A stretch of 64,000 bases of DNA, from NCBI RefSeq assembly GCF_000067045.1, contig NC_010125.1:2842001-2906000 (forward strand), in the 5' to 3' direction. This document shows positions 33,699 to 42,124 of the stretch, in pieces. Under the pieces are notes generated by a model that searched no databases, was not told where the DNA came from, and saw only the letters and a program-made list of their open reading frames with translations. Each line of letters opens with the position of its first letter. The stretch's first letter is position 1. This stretch comes from Gluconacetobacter diazotrophicus PA1 5 (GTDB lineage Bacteria > Pseudomonadota > Alphaproteobacteria > Acetobacterales > Acetobacteraceae). The translations under genes were made by a program, and so were the position numbers.

Positions 33699-34901
33699 AT
33701 GACCACGACCACCATCCTGCCCCCTGCGTCCCATGGTGCTGCGTCCGGCGGCTTTAAGATCGATCCTTCGCGTGGGGAGCGCAATGCCCGCGTGTCTTCG
33801 GAGTGGTTCTCCCGCCCCGATGACGAGCGTTACCTGTCCCTGTCCAAACTGCATGCCGCCACGCTCGCCCGTGCGGATCGGGCCACCACCCGCATAGTGG
33901 AAAGCCGCGCCATTCGCGTCGAGGCCTCGCGCGACAATGCCGAGCGCCTGACCCTGACCGTGCCGGGGCAAAACGACCCGATCGCGCCCACGCACTGGTC
34001 GTTCGGCCAGATGTGCAGCCTGGTGGGGGCACCATCGTCCTATCTGCGCAATCTTCCGGCTCCACTGGCGGCGATCAACCTGCAGCACGGGCTGTTGTCG
34101 CACCGCGCCGAACTGGTCAAAACGCTGGAAACCGAGGACGGGCGGATGGAACTGCGCGCCGTGACCGGTCCGGATTATGGCCGCATCTGGGACCACGAAC
34201 TGGTCGGTGCGGTGCGCAAGATCGCCGGCGACGGCACGGGCGATACCAACTGGAAAGTGCCCGGTGTCATCGACTGGGCTACCATGACCCATAATCCCTA
34301 TGTGGATATCACCAGGGAAACGACCACGCTGTATGCGTCAGATCGCGATGTGTTCCTGTTTCTGGTCGACGATACGCATCCGATCGAGGCAGGACGCCTG
34401 CCCAATGGCGACCCCGATCTCTATTTCCGGGGTTTCTATGCCTGGAATTCGGAAGTCGGCAGCAAGAGCCTCGGCATTGCCTCCTTCTATCTGCGCGGAG
34501 TGTGTCAAAATAGGATGCTCTGGGGCGTGGAAAGTTTCGAACAGATCACGATCAGGCATAGCAAGTTCGCAGCATCCCGTTTCGTGCATCAGGCGACACC
34601 AGCGCTGCGGAATTTTGCAACGGCCAGCCCGGCCTCGTTCGTCTCCGGCATTCAGGCCTCGCGTCGAGCGCTGGTGGCTAAGACCGATGAGGATCGTGAG
34701 ACCTTCCTGCGTCGTCGCGGGTTCTCGAAACCGGAAACCGCGAAGATTATCGAAACTGTGCTGCACGAGGAAGGGCGCAAGCCCGAGAGCGTGTTCGACT
34801 TCGTGCAGGGGATCACGGCGCTGGCGCGGACAAAGGCCAATCAGGACACGCGGCTGGATGTGGAAGAGAAGGCCCGCAGGCTGATGGAGCGTGCTTCCTG
34901 A
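33699..34901 (+). CDS. DUF932 (phage/plasmid-like) protein, copy 1 (400 aa)
   Basis: DUF932 domain protein with segments SFGQMCSLVGAPSSYLRNLP, ELRAVTGPDYGRIWDHELV, FLVDDTHPIEAGRLPNGDPDLYFRGFYAWNSEVGS and LGIASFYLRGVCQNRMLWG. The family is common on plasmids and phages of alphaproteobacteria and has no proven function; a role in DNA maintenance is suspected. ATG 33699 follows AGAGGAGAGTTTTCC. A near-identical paralogue is at 48359-49561 on the other strand. A terminator follows at 34942. Confidence 0.88.
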   Translation: MTTTTILPPASHGAASGGFKIDPSRGERNARVSSEWFSRPDDERYLSLSKLHAATLARADRATTRIVESRAIRVEASRDNAERLTLTVPGQNDPIAPTHWSFGQMCSLVGAPSSYLRNLPAPLAAINLQHGLLSHRAELVKTLETEDGRMELRAVTGPDYGRIWDHELVGAVRKIAGDGTGDTNWKVPGVIDWATMTHNPYVDITRETTTLYASDRDVFLFLVDDTHPIEAGRLPNGDPDLYFRGFYAWNSEVGSKSLGIASFYLRGVCQNRMLWGVESFEQITIRHSKFAASRFVHQATPALRNFATASPASFVSGIQASRRALVAKTDEDRETFLRRRGFSKPETAKIIETVLHEEGRKPESVFDFVQGITALARTKANQDTRLDVEEKARRLMERAS

Positions 34902-34941
34902 AAGACGACTGCACGCTTTTCCGTAAAGACGTTTTTACGAG

Positions 34942-34966
34942 CCCGGCCACTGTGCCGGGTTTTTTC
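34942..34966 (+). terminator. Rho-independent terminator after DUF932 copy 1
   Basis: CCCGGC-CACTGT-GCCGGG followed by seven T (34960-34966). Confidence 0.85.
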
Positions 34967-34984
34967 GTTTCGGGAGTCATTTCG

Positions 34985-35425
34985 ATGGCCGATTTCTTCA
35001 CGCATTTTTCCTGCGTTCTCGACGTGGGCACGGTGGAAAACGCTGCCAAGGCGCTCGACCTCTACAACGCGTTCATGGACGAACTGGCGGCGGAAGACCC
35101 GCCGTCTGACGGGTTCCGGCTTTCCGTGGAACCGAAATATGGTGGAACCAAGCTCTGGATGCACGACGAGACAACCGGAGATCCGCAGCAGGTGGTGGAA
35201 TTCGTAATGCGTTGCGCACGCGCCTTCCGGTTGCGGGGCCGATGGGGATTCCAGTGGGCCAATAGCTGTTCACGTCCCCGGATCGGGACCTTCAGTGGTG
35301 GTGCACATCTGCTTGACCTTGGCCGGCGCAAGACGATTTCATGGATGACCACCGATCGCTGGCTGGCGATCGCCCTCGACGCAGGCGGTCCCGACACAGG
35401 AGGGCAAGGCGATGACCTTGCATGA
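34985..35425 (+). CDS. Hypothetical plasmid protein (146 aa)
   Basis: ORF from ATG 34985 (MADFFTHFSCVLDVGTVENAA) after a CGGGAG site. It overlaps the Toprim gene by 14 nt. Mixed alpha/beta composition with segments VEPKYGGTKLWMHDETTGDPQQVVEFVMRC and SGGAHLLDLGRRKTISWMTTDRWLA. I do not recognise a characterised family. Overlap and spacing suggest that it is co-expressed with the Toprim protein. The second backbone cluster (46.8-49.6 kb) has no copy of it; an HU gene occupies that place. Confidence 0.7.
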   Translation: MADFFTHFSCVLDVGTVENAAKALDLYNAFMDELAAEDPPSDGFRLSVEPKYGGTKLWMHDETTGDPQQVVEFVMRCARAFRLRGRWGFQWANSCSRPRIGTFSGGAHLLDLGRRKTISWMTTDRWLAIALDAGGPDTGGQGDDLA

Positions 35426-36458
35426 CGTGGGCGATCTGGCCCGTCGTCTGGCGGAGAATGCGGAGGCAGTGTGCCGTCGGTATCTGTCTGCTGGTCGCCG
35501 TCACGGCAATTACTGGCTGGTCGGCGACGTGCGGAATGCGCCTGGCCGGTCGCTGTTCGTCCGGCTGCACGACACCGTCAACGGCAGGGCGGGAAAATGG
35601 ACGGACGCACAGTCGGGCGAGCATGGCGACCTGCTCGACGTGATCCGCGAAAGCCTCGGCCTGGTGGATTTCCACGATGTGGCCGGCGAGGCTCGTGCCT
35701 TTCTCAGCCTGCCGCATCCCGATCCGGCACCTTCTTCAAGGGATTGTCCCGCGCAGGAACGCGGTCCTGCCAACTCTTCCGAAGCGGCGCGACGACTCTG
35801 GGCCATGTCCGGGCCGATCGCGGGCACGCCCGTGGAAACGTATTTCCGTAGACGCGAGATTACGCTTTTGCACGGAAGCGGAGCCCTGCGCTTCCATCCG
35901 CGCTGCTTTTACCGCCCGGACGAGGACAGTCCGACCGAGACCTGGCCCGCCATGATCGCCGCCGTCACTGATCTCGACGGCACCCTGACCGGTGTGCATC
36001 GCACCTGGCTGGCGGAGGACGGCCGTGGCAAGGCGCCGGTTGATCATCCGCGCCGTGCGTTGGGCGGCTTGCTCGGCCATGCCGTGCGCTTCGGGGTGGC
36101 ATCCGACGTGCTCGCTGCCGGCGAAGGCATCGAGACGGTGCTGTCGCTGCGGCAGGTCCTGCCAGATCTGCCGCTGGCCGCCTGCCTGTCCTCGGCGCAT
36201 CTCGCTGCACTGATCTTTCCGCCACTGCTGCGCCGTCTCTACGTCCTGCGCGATGACGACCCGGCCGGGGATCAGGCGCTGGCGACGCTGCATGCCCGCG
36301 CAAATGACGCCGGGATCGAGCTGATCGGTCTGTCGCCACGGCTGGGCGATTTCAACGATGATCTCCGTGCCCTTGGACGCGGTGCGCTGCGGGCAATCCT
36401 GCATCCGCAATTCGCGCCGTCGGACGTCGCACGCTTTCTCGAGACTGCCGGCACCTGA
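35412..36458 (+). CDS. Toprim-domain (DnaG-like, DUF7146) protein, copy 1 (348 aa)
   Basis: N-terminal module (DLARRLAENAEAVCRRYLSAGRRHGNYWLVGDV, HGDLLDVIRE) and a C-terminal Toprim domain with the glutamate in LAAGEGIETVLSLRQ and the DxD in YVLRDDDPAGDQAL. Plasmid-encoded proteins of this type are thought to assist replication priming or DNA processing. It lacks the zinc-finger domain of true primases. Paralogue at 46834-47916 with the same architecture. Followed by a structured leader whose own gene is destroyed. Confidence 0.85.
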   Translation: MTLHDVGDLARRLAENAEAVCRRYLSAGRRHGNYWLVGDVRNAPGRSLFVRLHDTVNGRAGKWTDAQSGEHGDLLDVIRESLGLVDFHDVAGEARAFLSLPHPDPAPSSRDCPAQERGPANSSEAARRLWAMSGPIAGTPVETYFRRREITLLHGSGALRFHPRCFYRPDEDSPTETWPAMIAAVTDLDGTLTGVHRTWLAEDGRGKAPVDHPRRALGGLLGHAVRFGVASDVLAAGEGIETVLSLRQVLPDLPLAACLSSAHLAALIFPPLLRRLYVLRDDDPAGDQALATLHARANDAGIELIGLSPRLGDFNDDLRALGRGALRAILHPQFAPSDVARFLETAGT

Positions 36459-36540
36459 GCAGGCCGGAAAGAGGGGCGGGCGGTTTCCGTTTTCGTCTGG
36501 CGGTCCTGTTGTGCCTCCCGTCCGGCTGGTCCGCGCCTCC
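36459..36540. other. Short spacer before leader L1
   Basis: No gene seen between the Toprim stop and the leader element. Confidence 0.4.
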
Positions 36541-36759
36541 GCCTTTCTGGAGGGGAGCGGGCGTCAGCCGGGTCAGGCCTTCAATGGCGTGAGCCGGCTA
36601 TTTTCCGTCGCGCCCCTGTGGGGGCGCTTTACATCGCGAAGCAAAATAGCCTGCTCCCTGCCATCCTTCGCTGCGCTGCGGCCGCGCGTGCCGCGCGGTT
36701 CCGGCCCGTCCCTGGTCTGCCGCTATCCGCCCCCGGAAAGGCCGCGAGGGGCGCGGCCG
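36541..36759 (+). promoter_or_regulatory. Structured leader element L1
   Basis: First of four related leaders. The arms GAGCCGGCTATTTT (about 36591-36604) and AAAATAGCCTGCTC pair at 13 of 14 positions around a loop that ends in CATCGCGAAGC. The conserved flank CCTGCCATCC...CGCTGCGCTGCGGCC follows, then a GC-rich segment (GGAAAGGCCGCGAGGGGCGCGGCC). The gene that should follow is cut by IS481-like sequence beginning near 36761. Confidence 0.7.
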
Positions 36760-36764
36760 GCATC

Positions 36765-37249
36765 CTAGATGTTTGGTCCCGGGATTTGGTGGTGCGGATT
36801 ATGTATGAACCGTGATGGTTCTTTTTCCCACTGCTGACAAATGAATTCATATGGAGTGAGGCCGCGCAGGGTCTTGAGCCTGCGGGCGAAATTGTAGGCG
36901 GTAACGAAGTCGGCGAGGTGTTGACGCAACTGGTCATGTGTTTCGTAGTAGAAGCGCTTGACGGTGGCGTCCTTGATCGTGCGGTTCATCCTCTCGACCT
37001 GGCCATTCGTCCAGGGATGTCGCGGCTTTGTCAGTCGATGCTCGATATCGAGATCAGCACAGGCCAGTTCAAAAGAGTGGCACCGGAACAGGACACCATC
37101 CGCCCGCATGGCCTTGATGTCTTCGGGTGTCCATCCATTGCCGGCCGGATCGGTAAAATGCGTGCCGTTATCGGTCAGCACGGTATGGATGCGGTAGGGA
37201 ACCGCAGCGGGGGATCCAAAACGACGGCAGGCATCGATCACGGTACCGG
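36765..37249 (-). pseudogene. IS481-family transposase, C-terminal fragment (different subgroup from copies 1 and 2)
   Basis: The frame encodes only the catalytic C-terminal half of an integrase-core transposase: VPYRIHTVLTDNGTHFTD, LDIEHRLTKPRHPWTNGQVERMNRTIKDATVKRF, and YNFARRLKTLRGLTPYEFICQQW. The N-terminal helix-turn-helix is missing. The upper boundary near 37249 is a junction with an IS110 fragment. The lower end, near 36761, replaces the gene that should follow leader L1. Degenerate. Confidence 0.82.
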
Positions 37250-37567
37250 GGATCCGATATGCGCGATCCCCAGCGCGTCCGCCTTGTCGGTCTTGTTGCG
37301 CTGCGCCGACATCGCCGCCCGCACGTGTTTCGTCTCCAGGCAGACCGCCGGCAGGCCCAGCGCCAGCATCTCCGGATGCAGCCAGGGCGACAGGGAACCT
37401 GCCTCGTGACCCATACGGCGCAGGCGCGGCAGGAACGGCTTCACGGCATCCCTGAGCGCAGCCGGGTCCGTGGCCACCGTCGTTTCCAGATGCACGGTGC
37501 CCTGCTCGTCCACCACACAGACCGCCGTTTCGTCGATCGACACATCGAGACCGCAAAAGAATTCCAT
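37250..37567 (-). pseudogene. IS110-family transposase, N-terminal fragment
   Basis: From ATG 37567: MEFFCGLDVSIDETAVCVVDEQG, then AGSLSPWLHPEMLALGLPAVCLETKHVRAAMSAQRNKTDKADALGIAHI, the DEDD (RuvC-like) domain of IS110 with its first Asp in GLDVS and later acidic residues in KTDKADA. The frame breaks off at 37250, where IS481-type sequence begins. The C-terminal part of a compatible transposase is at 5895-6200 on the same strand. Confidence 0.86.
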
Positions 37568-37707
37568 CGCACGCCTCCCGCGCTGCTGTTTCACCGCGGC
37601 AACTCTACCTTCTTTCCGGCCCGGGAGACCGCCAATCGACGACGACCGCTCAGGCCCGATTACGGCTGGCACTCCCTTTTCTGTTGGCTTTCCGGGGTTT
37701 TCACGCC

Positions 37708-38379
37708 TCACTGGATCTGATCCCATCCCCTCAACGGGACCATGTCGGACCTACCTCCGGCATGCCCTGCGAAAAGGCTCTCGGGAGCAGAAACATGACG
37801 CAACGTGGTGCCCCGAAACGCATCGGGCTGGCCTGAAACGAAGAGCGCGGCCGTCACCCAGGAGCGAGCTGGAAAGGACAAAAAGGAAACGTGCAGATGA
37901 ATGTCAGACGATCGGTTTTTCATCAGCCGTGTGACGAATTCCACGTAAGAAATCGTCTCGGCAGGCAATGGCCGACCAGTCGCCAGATGATCGTCATAGC
38001 GACCAGGTCCGGCATTGTAGGCGGCAAGAAATCCCGCATCGCCATAGCGGTCGTGCAGCCATCGCAGATAGGCTGCACCAGCCGCGATATTGTCGTGCGG
38101 ATCGAAGGGATCGGCACCCAGATTGAGCGTGCGGCGGACATCCTTCCATGTGCCGGGCATGAGCTGCATCAGCCCCATCGCACCGGCGCCGGAAACTGCG
38201 TGCGGGTCGCCAGCACTTTCGGCATGGAGGACGGCCCTCACCCATGCTGGCGAGATCGCGTTCCGCTCCGCCGCTTGACGCACCAGATCGTCGAAATCCT
38301 GCGCGCGGGCGATGGCTGGCGAGAGCGGCAGCGCGAGCATGGCAAGCATGCCGACGGACATGAAAAACCGGCGGCTCAT
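37708..38379 (-). CDS. Exported lytic transglycosylase, VirB1-like (223 aa)
   Basis: Signal peptide (SRRFFMSVGMLAMLALPLSPAIARAQ) and an SLT domain: catalytic Glu in VRAVLHAESAGDPHAVSGAGAMGLMQLMPGTW, then DNIAAGAAYLRWLHDRYGDAGFLAAYNAGPGRYD. It cleaves peptidoglycan locally to allow assembly of the conjugation channel. The start at 38379 overlaps the DUF736 gene stop. The C-terminal 60 residues (after LMKNRSSDIHL) are not typical and may be altered by the adjacent IS junction. Confidence 0.88.
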   Translation of the reverse strand: MSRRFFMSVGMLAMLALPLSPAIARAQDFDDLVRQAAERNAISPAWVRAVLHAESAGDPHAVSGAGAMGLMQLMPGTWKDVRRTLNLGADPFDPHDNIAAGAAYLRWLHDRYGDAGFLAAYNAGPGRYDDHLATGRPLPAETISYVEFVTRLMKNRSSDIHLHVSFLSFPARSWVTAALFVSGQPDAFRGTTLRHVSAPESLFAGHAGGRSDMVPLRGWDQIQ

Positions 38380-38717
38380 TCCCGACCTCCCGGACGTTTT
38401 GCAGGCCGGTTCCAGACCAGTTGCCACTCACGCCCGCCGCGCCCGGCCTGGAACAGCGTGGCGCGGATCGGTTGCATGAAAGAGGGATCGTCCAAGACAA
38501 CGGAAACATACTCGCCAGCACGTTCCCCGGTGCGTTTCCACCCGGCACCGATCTCCAATGCTGAATCGCCTTCACCGAGATGGATGCGATAATCGGGTGC
38601 ATGTTCCGCGCCATTGTTTTCCGCCGGCATGAAGGTCAGTTCAGCGTCCAGCGACAGGGTGCGCACCCGTCCGGCGAAACCATCCGACGTCCGGGTGAAA
38701 AAACCGATCTGGCTCAT
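38376..38717 (-). CDS. DUF736 family protein, copy 1 (113 aa)
   Basis: Small plasmid protein beginning MSQIGFFTRTSDGFAGRVRTLSLDAELTF with the family pattern YRIHLGEGDSALEIGAGWKRTGE...SVVLDDPSF. DUF736 proteins accompany tra genes in alphaproteobacteria; function unknown. It overlaps the lytic transglycosylase by 4 nt. A second DUF736 gene is at 43154-43477. Confidence 0.88.
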   Translation of the reverse strand: MSQIGFFTRTSDGFAGRVRTLSLDAELTFMPAENNGAEHAPDYRIHLGEGDSALEIGAGWKRTGERAGEYVSVVLDDPSFMQPIRATLFQAGRGGREWQLVWNRPAKRPGGRE

Positions 38718-38763
38718 GAGAGAAGTCCTTTCGGGTGTATGAAAATTCAATGGCTGGCGACCA

Positions 38764-39393
38764 TCATTGGATGGGTGGTTCACCGGATTTCATGGGCATC
38801 ATGGGCGGCGCCAGAAGCGGTCGCTCCCGCATCGGCTCGGGCGGTTCCGGAAAGGGAGCGAAATGCGGCGGTGGTGGCTCGGCTTCACCAGTCCGGACAT
38901 GAACCGGCACCGCACGGCCAATGACGATATCCATCGGCAGGACACCGAAATACCGCCCATCCAGACTGGTTGGCACAGCGGCGTTCATGACGAAAACCTG
39001 CCCCAGCCCGAGATGCTGACAGCCCTGCCAGACGGGCAGCTTGCGGCCCCGATGGTCGACGGTCTTCGCGTCGCCGACCGCCTTACCGTCGATGGTGACG
39101 TGGACGCCGATGCGACAGACACTCTGCCCCGCCAGTGCTGCCACAGGCTTGAGCAGCGGCACGCCGAACGGCAGGTAGCCGCGTGACGCCAGCAGCGTCG
39201 CTTCGCGCTCTGGCAGGCGGATGGCGACAATGTCGCCGACGCGCACCGGGACTGTGGGCTGGATGCGATACAGCCCGACCGGAACGCTCGCCGTCTCGTT
39301 CCAGACCCAGCGCGGTGTGGGATGAAACGACAGCGAGGCGCCCACACCGAGCACGGCGAGATAAGTGGTAAAAAACCAGGCGCGACGGGTCAT
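38764..39393 (-). CDS. traF: Conjugal transfer peptidase TraF, S26 signal-peptidase family (209 aa)
   Basis: S26 family protein with an N-terminal membrane segment (TRRAWFFTTYLAVLGVGASLSF), the catalytic Ser region NETASVPVGLYRI, the Lys region GVPLLKPVAALAGQSVCR and the C-terminal LDGRYFGVLPMDIVIGRAVPV. TraF processes (cyclises) the pilin in RP4-type systems. A proline-rich tail (residues about 180-209) is extra. The start overlaps the DUF2840 stop (ATGA). Confidence 0.9.
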   Translation of the reverse strand: MTRRAWFFTTYLAVLGVGASLSFHPTPRWVWNETASVPVGLYRIQPTVPVRVGDIVAIRLPEREATLLASRGYLPFGVPLLKPVAALAGQSVCRIGVHVTIDGKAVGDAKTVDHRGRKLPVWQGCQHLGLGQVFVMNAAVPTSLDGRYFGVLPMDIVIGRAVPVHVRTGEAEPPPPHFAPFPEPPEPMRERPLLAPPMMPMKSGEPPIQ

Positions 39394-39878
39394 GACGCGA
39401 CCCTCCTGCGCAGCCACGCCTCGTGGCGTTCACGCGTATAGGGACGTGGCTCCTGCGCTGCCGTGAGCCGGTGATGCAGATGCCGCCAGTGATCGGGACA
39501 GGCAGCGGTGGGATCGATCCCCAGCGCCTCCACGCCGTCGATCACCTCCAGCACCCGACGCACCTTCGGCCAGCCATTCTGGCGCAGCAGACTCTCACCA
39601 CCGGGGCGCACGAAGGGCACCGTCTGGCAGGCTTCCTGAGCCCCCACGGCCCGCACGATGTCGATGCAGGACACCACGGTGCCGAAATCGTTCGCAGCCC
39701 AGCGGATGAACGCGAACACGCTGTCCGGCGTGAAGCTCATCAGCCTACGCCGACGGTCGAGAATACGATCCTCGACGGGACGGCCGAAGCGTATCCAGTG
39801 CTCGATGCGCTTCTCGATCCAGGTCAGTTCGACCGTTGTGAGCACATCGCCTTGCGGCGGGAAAGAACGCGCGGTCAT
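39390..39878 (-). CDS. DUF2840 domain protein (162 aa)
   Basis: Contains TTVELTWIEKRIEHWIRFGRPVEDRILDRRRRLMSFTPDSVFAFIRWAANDFGTV, the DUF2840 signature. These proteins always lie between replication and traF genes on such plasmids; function unknown. Overlaps traF and repA by four bases each, so all three are one operon. Confidence 0.88.
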   Translation of the reverse strand: MTARSFPPQGDVLTTVELTWIEKRIEHWIRFGRPVEDRILDRRRRLMSFTPDSVFAFIRWAANDFGTVVSCIDIVRAVGAQEACQTVPFVRPGGESLLRQNGWPKVRRVLEVIDGVEALGIDPTAACPDHWRHLHHRLTAAQEPRPYTRERHEAWLRRRVAS

Positions 39879-40948
39879 GGGGCACCGACCATGCGATCCG
39901 CGACCGCTTCCCGAGCCTTTTTTCCATGCCCCGACCGGACTGCCGGAAGGAAAACCGAAAGACCGGAATCCCCTACATAATAAGTTATTATATTAGTTAT
40001 ATAAGTTACGGGGCTGATTCCGCTTTTGAAAACAACGCACTGCGACGTTTTCTGCACCGTCAGCAACGGTATTTCCGCACCGTGAGCAATGGTATGATCC
40101 GCATCCTGACCAACGGTAGGATTCACACGGTTATCCACAGAAACGGTGGGTAATACCGTTGGGGAGATACGCAGGACTGGCTGTTTTCCGCCATAAATGA
40201 CCTTGCAGTCATAACCTGGGACGACCTGACGACGGGCAATGCCGGCGACGTCGATCACGAAATTCCGCCAGGGAGAGAGGGTGCCGGACCGGGCATGAAG
40301 ATCACGAAGATCGAAACGCCACCCGTCTTTCTGCCGACCGGCATGTCGGCGCGCCAGACGGTACAGCCACCGCTCCAGACCGCCATAAAGGCGGAAATAG
40401 GCGGGATCGACGCTCAGGACATGAGAGCGATCACAGGCCATCTCCATGAGCCAGTCCGGCAGGGTCAGGGCCACCCCGTCCTCACGGGAAATCCGGACGT
40501 CACTGATCCAGGCGAACGGCTTCTCGCGCCACTCCGGCCCCTGCCGCAGGCTGGTGGTGACGCGCGTTTCCGCCAGACGCGCGAGGGCGCCATAAAGTCG
40601 GCGATACTGATGGGTGCCATCAGCCCATCCCAGATCCTGGAACAGCCGCCAGGGCGTGAAGCGCACATGCCGCGACACCCACAGATCGTGGTTGAGGGCA
40701 TCGACGATCTGGCCGGTCAGCCAGAGCAGGATATCGGCGTCCCGGATCGTCGCCATGCCCAGAGGAGCCGAGGCTTCGACAACGATCTCCATCTGACGCG
40801 AGCGGTATCGAAGGGGTTCAAGGCGCGCCATGTGCCCCAGCGCGAAGAACGGGCGTCCCATCAGATCGCGGATGTCGCGGGGCCGTGCCGACCCCGTGAC
40901 CACAAAGCGTCGGTCGGGCTGACGCCAGCTATCGGCAGCCGGCATCAT
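39875..40948 (-). CDS. repA: Replication initiator protein A, RPA family (357 aa)
   Basis: RPA-type initiator: RPFFALGHMARLEPLRYRSRQMEIVVEASAPLGMATIRDADILLWLTGQI, LYGGLERWLYRLARRHAGRQ and LSPWRNFVIDVAGIARRQVVPGY are the conserved parts. It should bind iterons to start plasmid replication. The last 70 residues (after PTVLPTVSVDNRVNPTVG) are not conserved, and their DNA carries iteron-like repeats and a perfect DnaA box. Start ATG 40948 overlaps the AlpA-like gene stop. Confidence 0.9.
   Translation of the reverse strand: MMPAADSWRQPDRRFVVTGSARPRDIRDLMGRPFFALGHMARLEPLRYRSRQMEIVVEASAPLGMATIRDADILLWLTGQIVDALNHDLWVSRHVRFTPWRLFQDLGWADGTHQYRRLYGALARLAETRVTTSLRQGPEWREKPFAWISDVRISREDGVALTLPDWLMEMACDRSHVLSVDPAYFRLYGGLERWLYRLARRHAGRQKDGWRFDLRDLHARSGTLSPWRNFVIDVAGIARRQVVPGYDCKVIYGGKQPVLRISPTVLPTVSVDNRVNPTVGQDADHTIAHGAEIPLLTVQKTSQCVVFKSGISPVTYITNIITYYVGDSGLSVFLPAVRSGHGKKAREAVADRMVGAP
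40063..40148. other. Candidate replication origin: iterons and DnaA box inside repA
   Basis: Repeats with the core (G/C)CAA(C/T)GGTA start at 40063, 40086 and 40110, and a weaker GAAACGGTG at 40140. The first three are spaced 23-24 bp, about two helical turns. TTATCCACA, a perfect DnaA box, lies at 40131-40139. The local region is AT-richer than its surroundings. Confidence 0.6.
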
Positions 40949-41241
40949 CGTCCGGCACTCCGCTGCGCCTTGCGAGCCCTGGCCTGCAAGCGGATGATAT
41001 AGGCGCGCGGGTCGGATGGCATCGGAATGCCGCCACCGTCACCTGTGGACAGCCTGACGTTCAGATCGGCCCAGGCACAGAGGTCTTCCACGGCATAGAC
41101 GATCCGGCCGCCAAGCTGGCGGTAGAGCGGACCGGTACCGCAACTCCGGTGTTTTTCGAGGGTGCGGATGGACAGGCCAACGAAATTGGCTGCGTCCGGG
41201 GTGCGCAGATAGCGCGGTGGCAGTGTCGGCTGGACACGCAT
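40945..41241 (-). CDS. AlpA-like helix-turn-helix protein (98 aa)
   Basis: MerR/AlpA-type excisionase fold: YLRTPDAANFVGLSIRTLEKHRSCGTGPLYRQLGGRIVYAVEDLCAWAD. ATG 41241 follows GGGAGGAAGACCCC. It precedes repA with a 4-nt overlap and probably regulates the operon. Such proteins lie in this position in many alphaproteobacterial plasmids. Confidence 0.88.
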   Translation of the reverse strand: MRVQPTLPPRYLRTPDAANFVGLSIRTLEKHRSCGTGPLYRQLGGRIVYAVEDLCAWADLNVRLSTGDGGGIPMPSDPRAYIIRLQARARKAQRSAGR

Positions 41242-41337
41242 GGGGTCTTCCTCCCGTTGGATCGGGCCGCGTGCGGAATATCGCGGCTCATGGGAGGACG
41301 CTGCCGGAGAATGGGACGCGGGGAGGGATGACAAAGT

Positions 41338-41982
41338 TCAGGCCGCCAAAATGTCACCCCCCTGCTTCAGCCCCTGAAGCAGCGCGATGTGGCCGCCGTT
41401 CAGGTAGAAGGAGGCGTCTTTGAGATCGCGATAGAAGGCCCGGTGCCACGAGCTGGCGTGCCACTCGCGATTTGAGAGCCGCAGGGTGTGGGCGCCATAG
41501 AGACCAGCTGCAATCCGGCGTACTGTCACCCCGGTGCGCCGGCCTTCGGCGATACAGAGCATGCGAACCTGCCGGAGTTTCTGCTGGGGACTCAGCCGCA
41601 AGGTGGAGGGAAGAGGACCGGGCGTCTGACCAGCAAGCAGGCGGCCGAAGCGTGCAACGCATGCCACACGGGTCGCGAGGTGCCTGTCATCGATGATGAA
41701 CCAGGTTCCTGGTGCGTCGGGCTGTCGATCGACGACAATTACAAGGCGCAGCGGACCTGCTGCGCTATCCAGCACGAGATGGATGCCATCCGGACCATCA
41801 TGTCGTGCCCGTGCGTGTGGCGCGAGGCGGGACAGAATGTCACCCCCGTCACCACGCACGGCCACCTCCGGCGCGATGTCCGGATCCCAGAATGCGGGAA
41901 CGAGCCAGGCGGGAAGATCAGGGTCGACAGGGAAAACGCAACCCCCAGCGACGGGCGAAGGCGCGCCATGCTTCCGCGTCAA
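41338..41982 (-). CDS. DUF2285 domain protein (214 aa)
   Basis: The C-terminal part (RRTGVTVRRIAAGLYGAHTLRLSNREWHASSWHRAFYRDLKDASFYLNGGHIALLQG) is the DUF2285 domain. The N-terminus (VFPVDPDLPAWLVPAFWDPDIAPEV) continues, in sense, the end of the DUF6499-like ORF at 41918-42124, which lies in another frame. The two may be one ancestral gene with one extra C near 41936. First domain of the rep operon; probably regulatory. Confidence 0.8.
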   Translation of the reverse strand: MTRKHGAPSPVAGGCVFPVDPDLPAWLVPAFWDPDIAPEVAVRGDGGDILSRLAPHARARHDGPDGIHLVLDSAAGPLRLVIVVDRQPDAPGTWFIIDDRHLATRVACVARFGRLLAGQTPGPLPSTLRLSPQQKLRQVRMLCIAEGRRTGVTVRRIAAGLYGAHTLRLSNREWHASSWHRAFYRDLKDASFYLNGGHIALLQGLKQGGDILAA

Positions 41983-42124
41983 CCTCTCCCATCGTCATGG
42001 TTGCTGCATGATCGCGCCGGTAGGCCGGGTTGTGCCGCAGCCATTCCTGGGCGAGACCGGCAGGGTCGAGCCCGGCGTAGGCGCGACGAAGGGGTGCGGT
42101 ATCCCACGGCCGGATTGTCGGCAC
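41918..42124 (-). CDS. DUF6499-like N-terminal regulator domain, possibly frameshifted from DUF2285 (68 aa)
   Basis: Translated from GTG 42124 after GGGAGG. Segments WDTAPLRRAYAGLDPAGLAQEWLRHNPAYRRDH and WRAFARRWGLRF match the short 'transcriptional regulator' module that precedes DUF2285 proteins. It stops just after RWGLRFP, where the DUF2285 ORF continues in a different frame. Confidence 0.7.
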   Translation of the reverse strand: MPTIRPWDTAPLRRAYAGLDPAGLAQEWLRHNPAYRRDHAATMTMGEVDAEAWRAFARRWGLRFPCRP

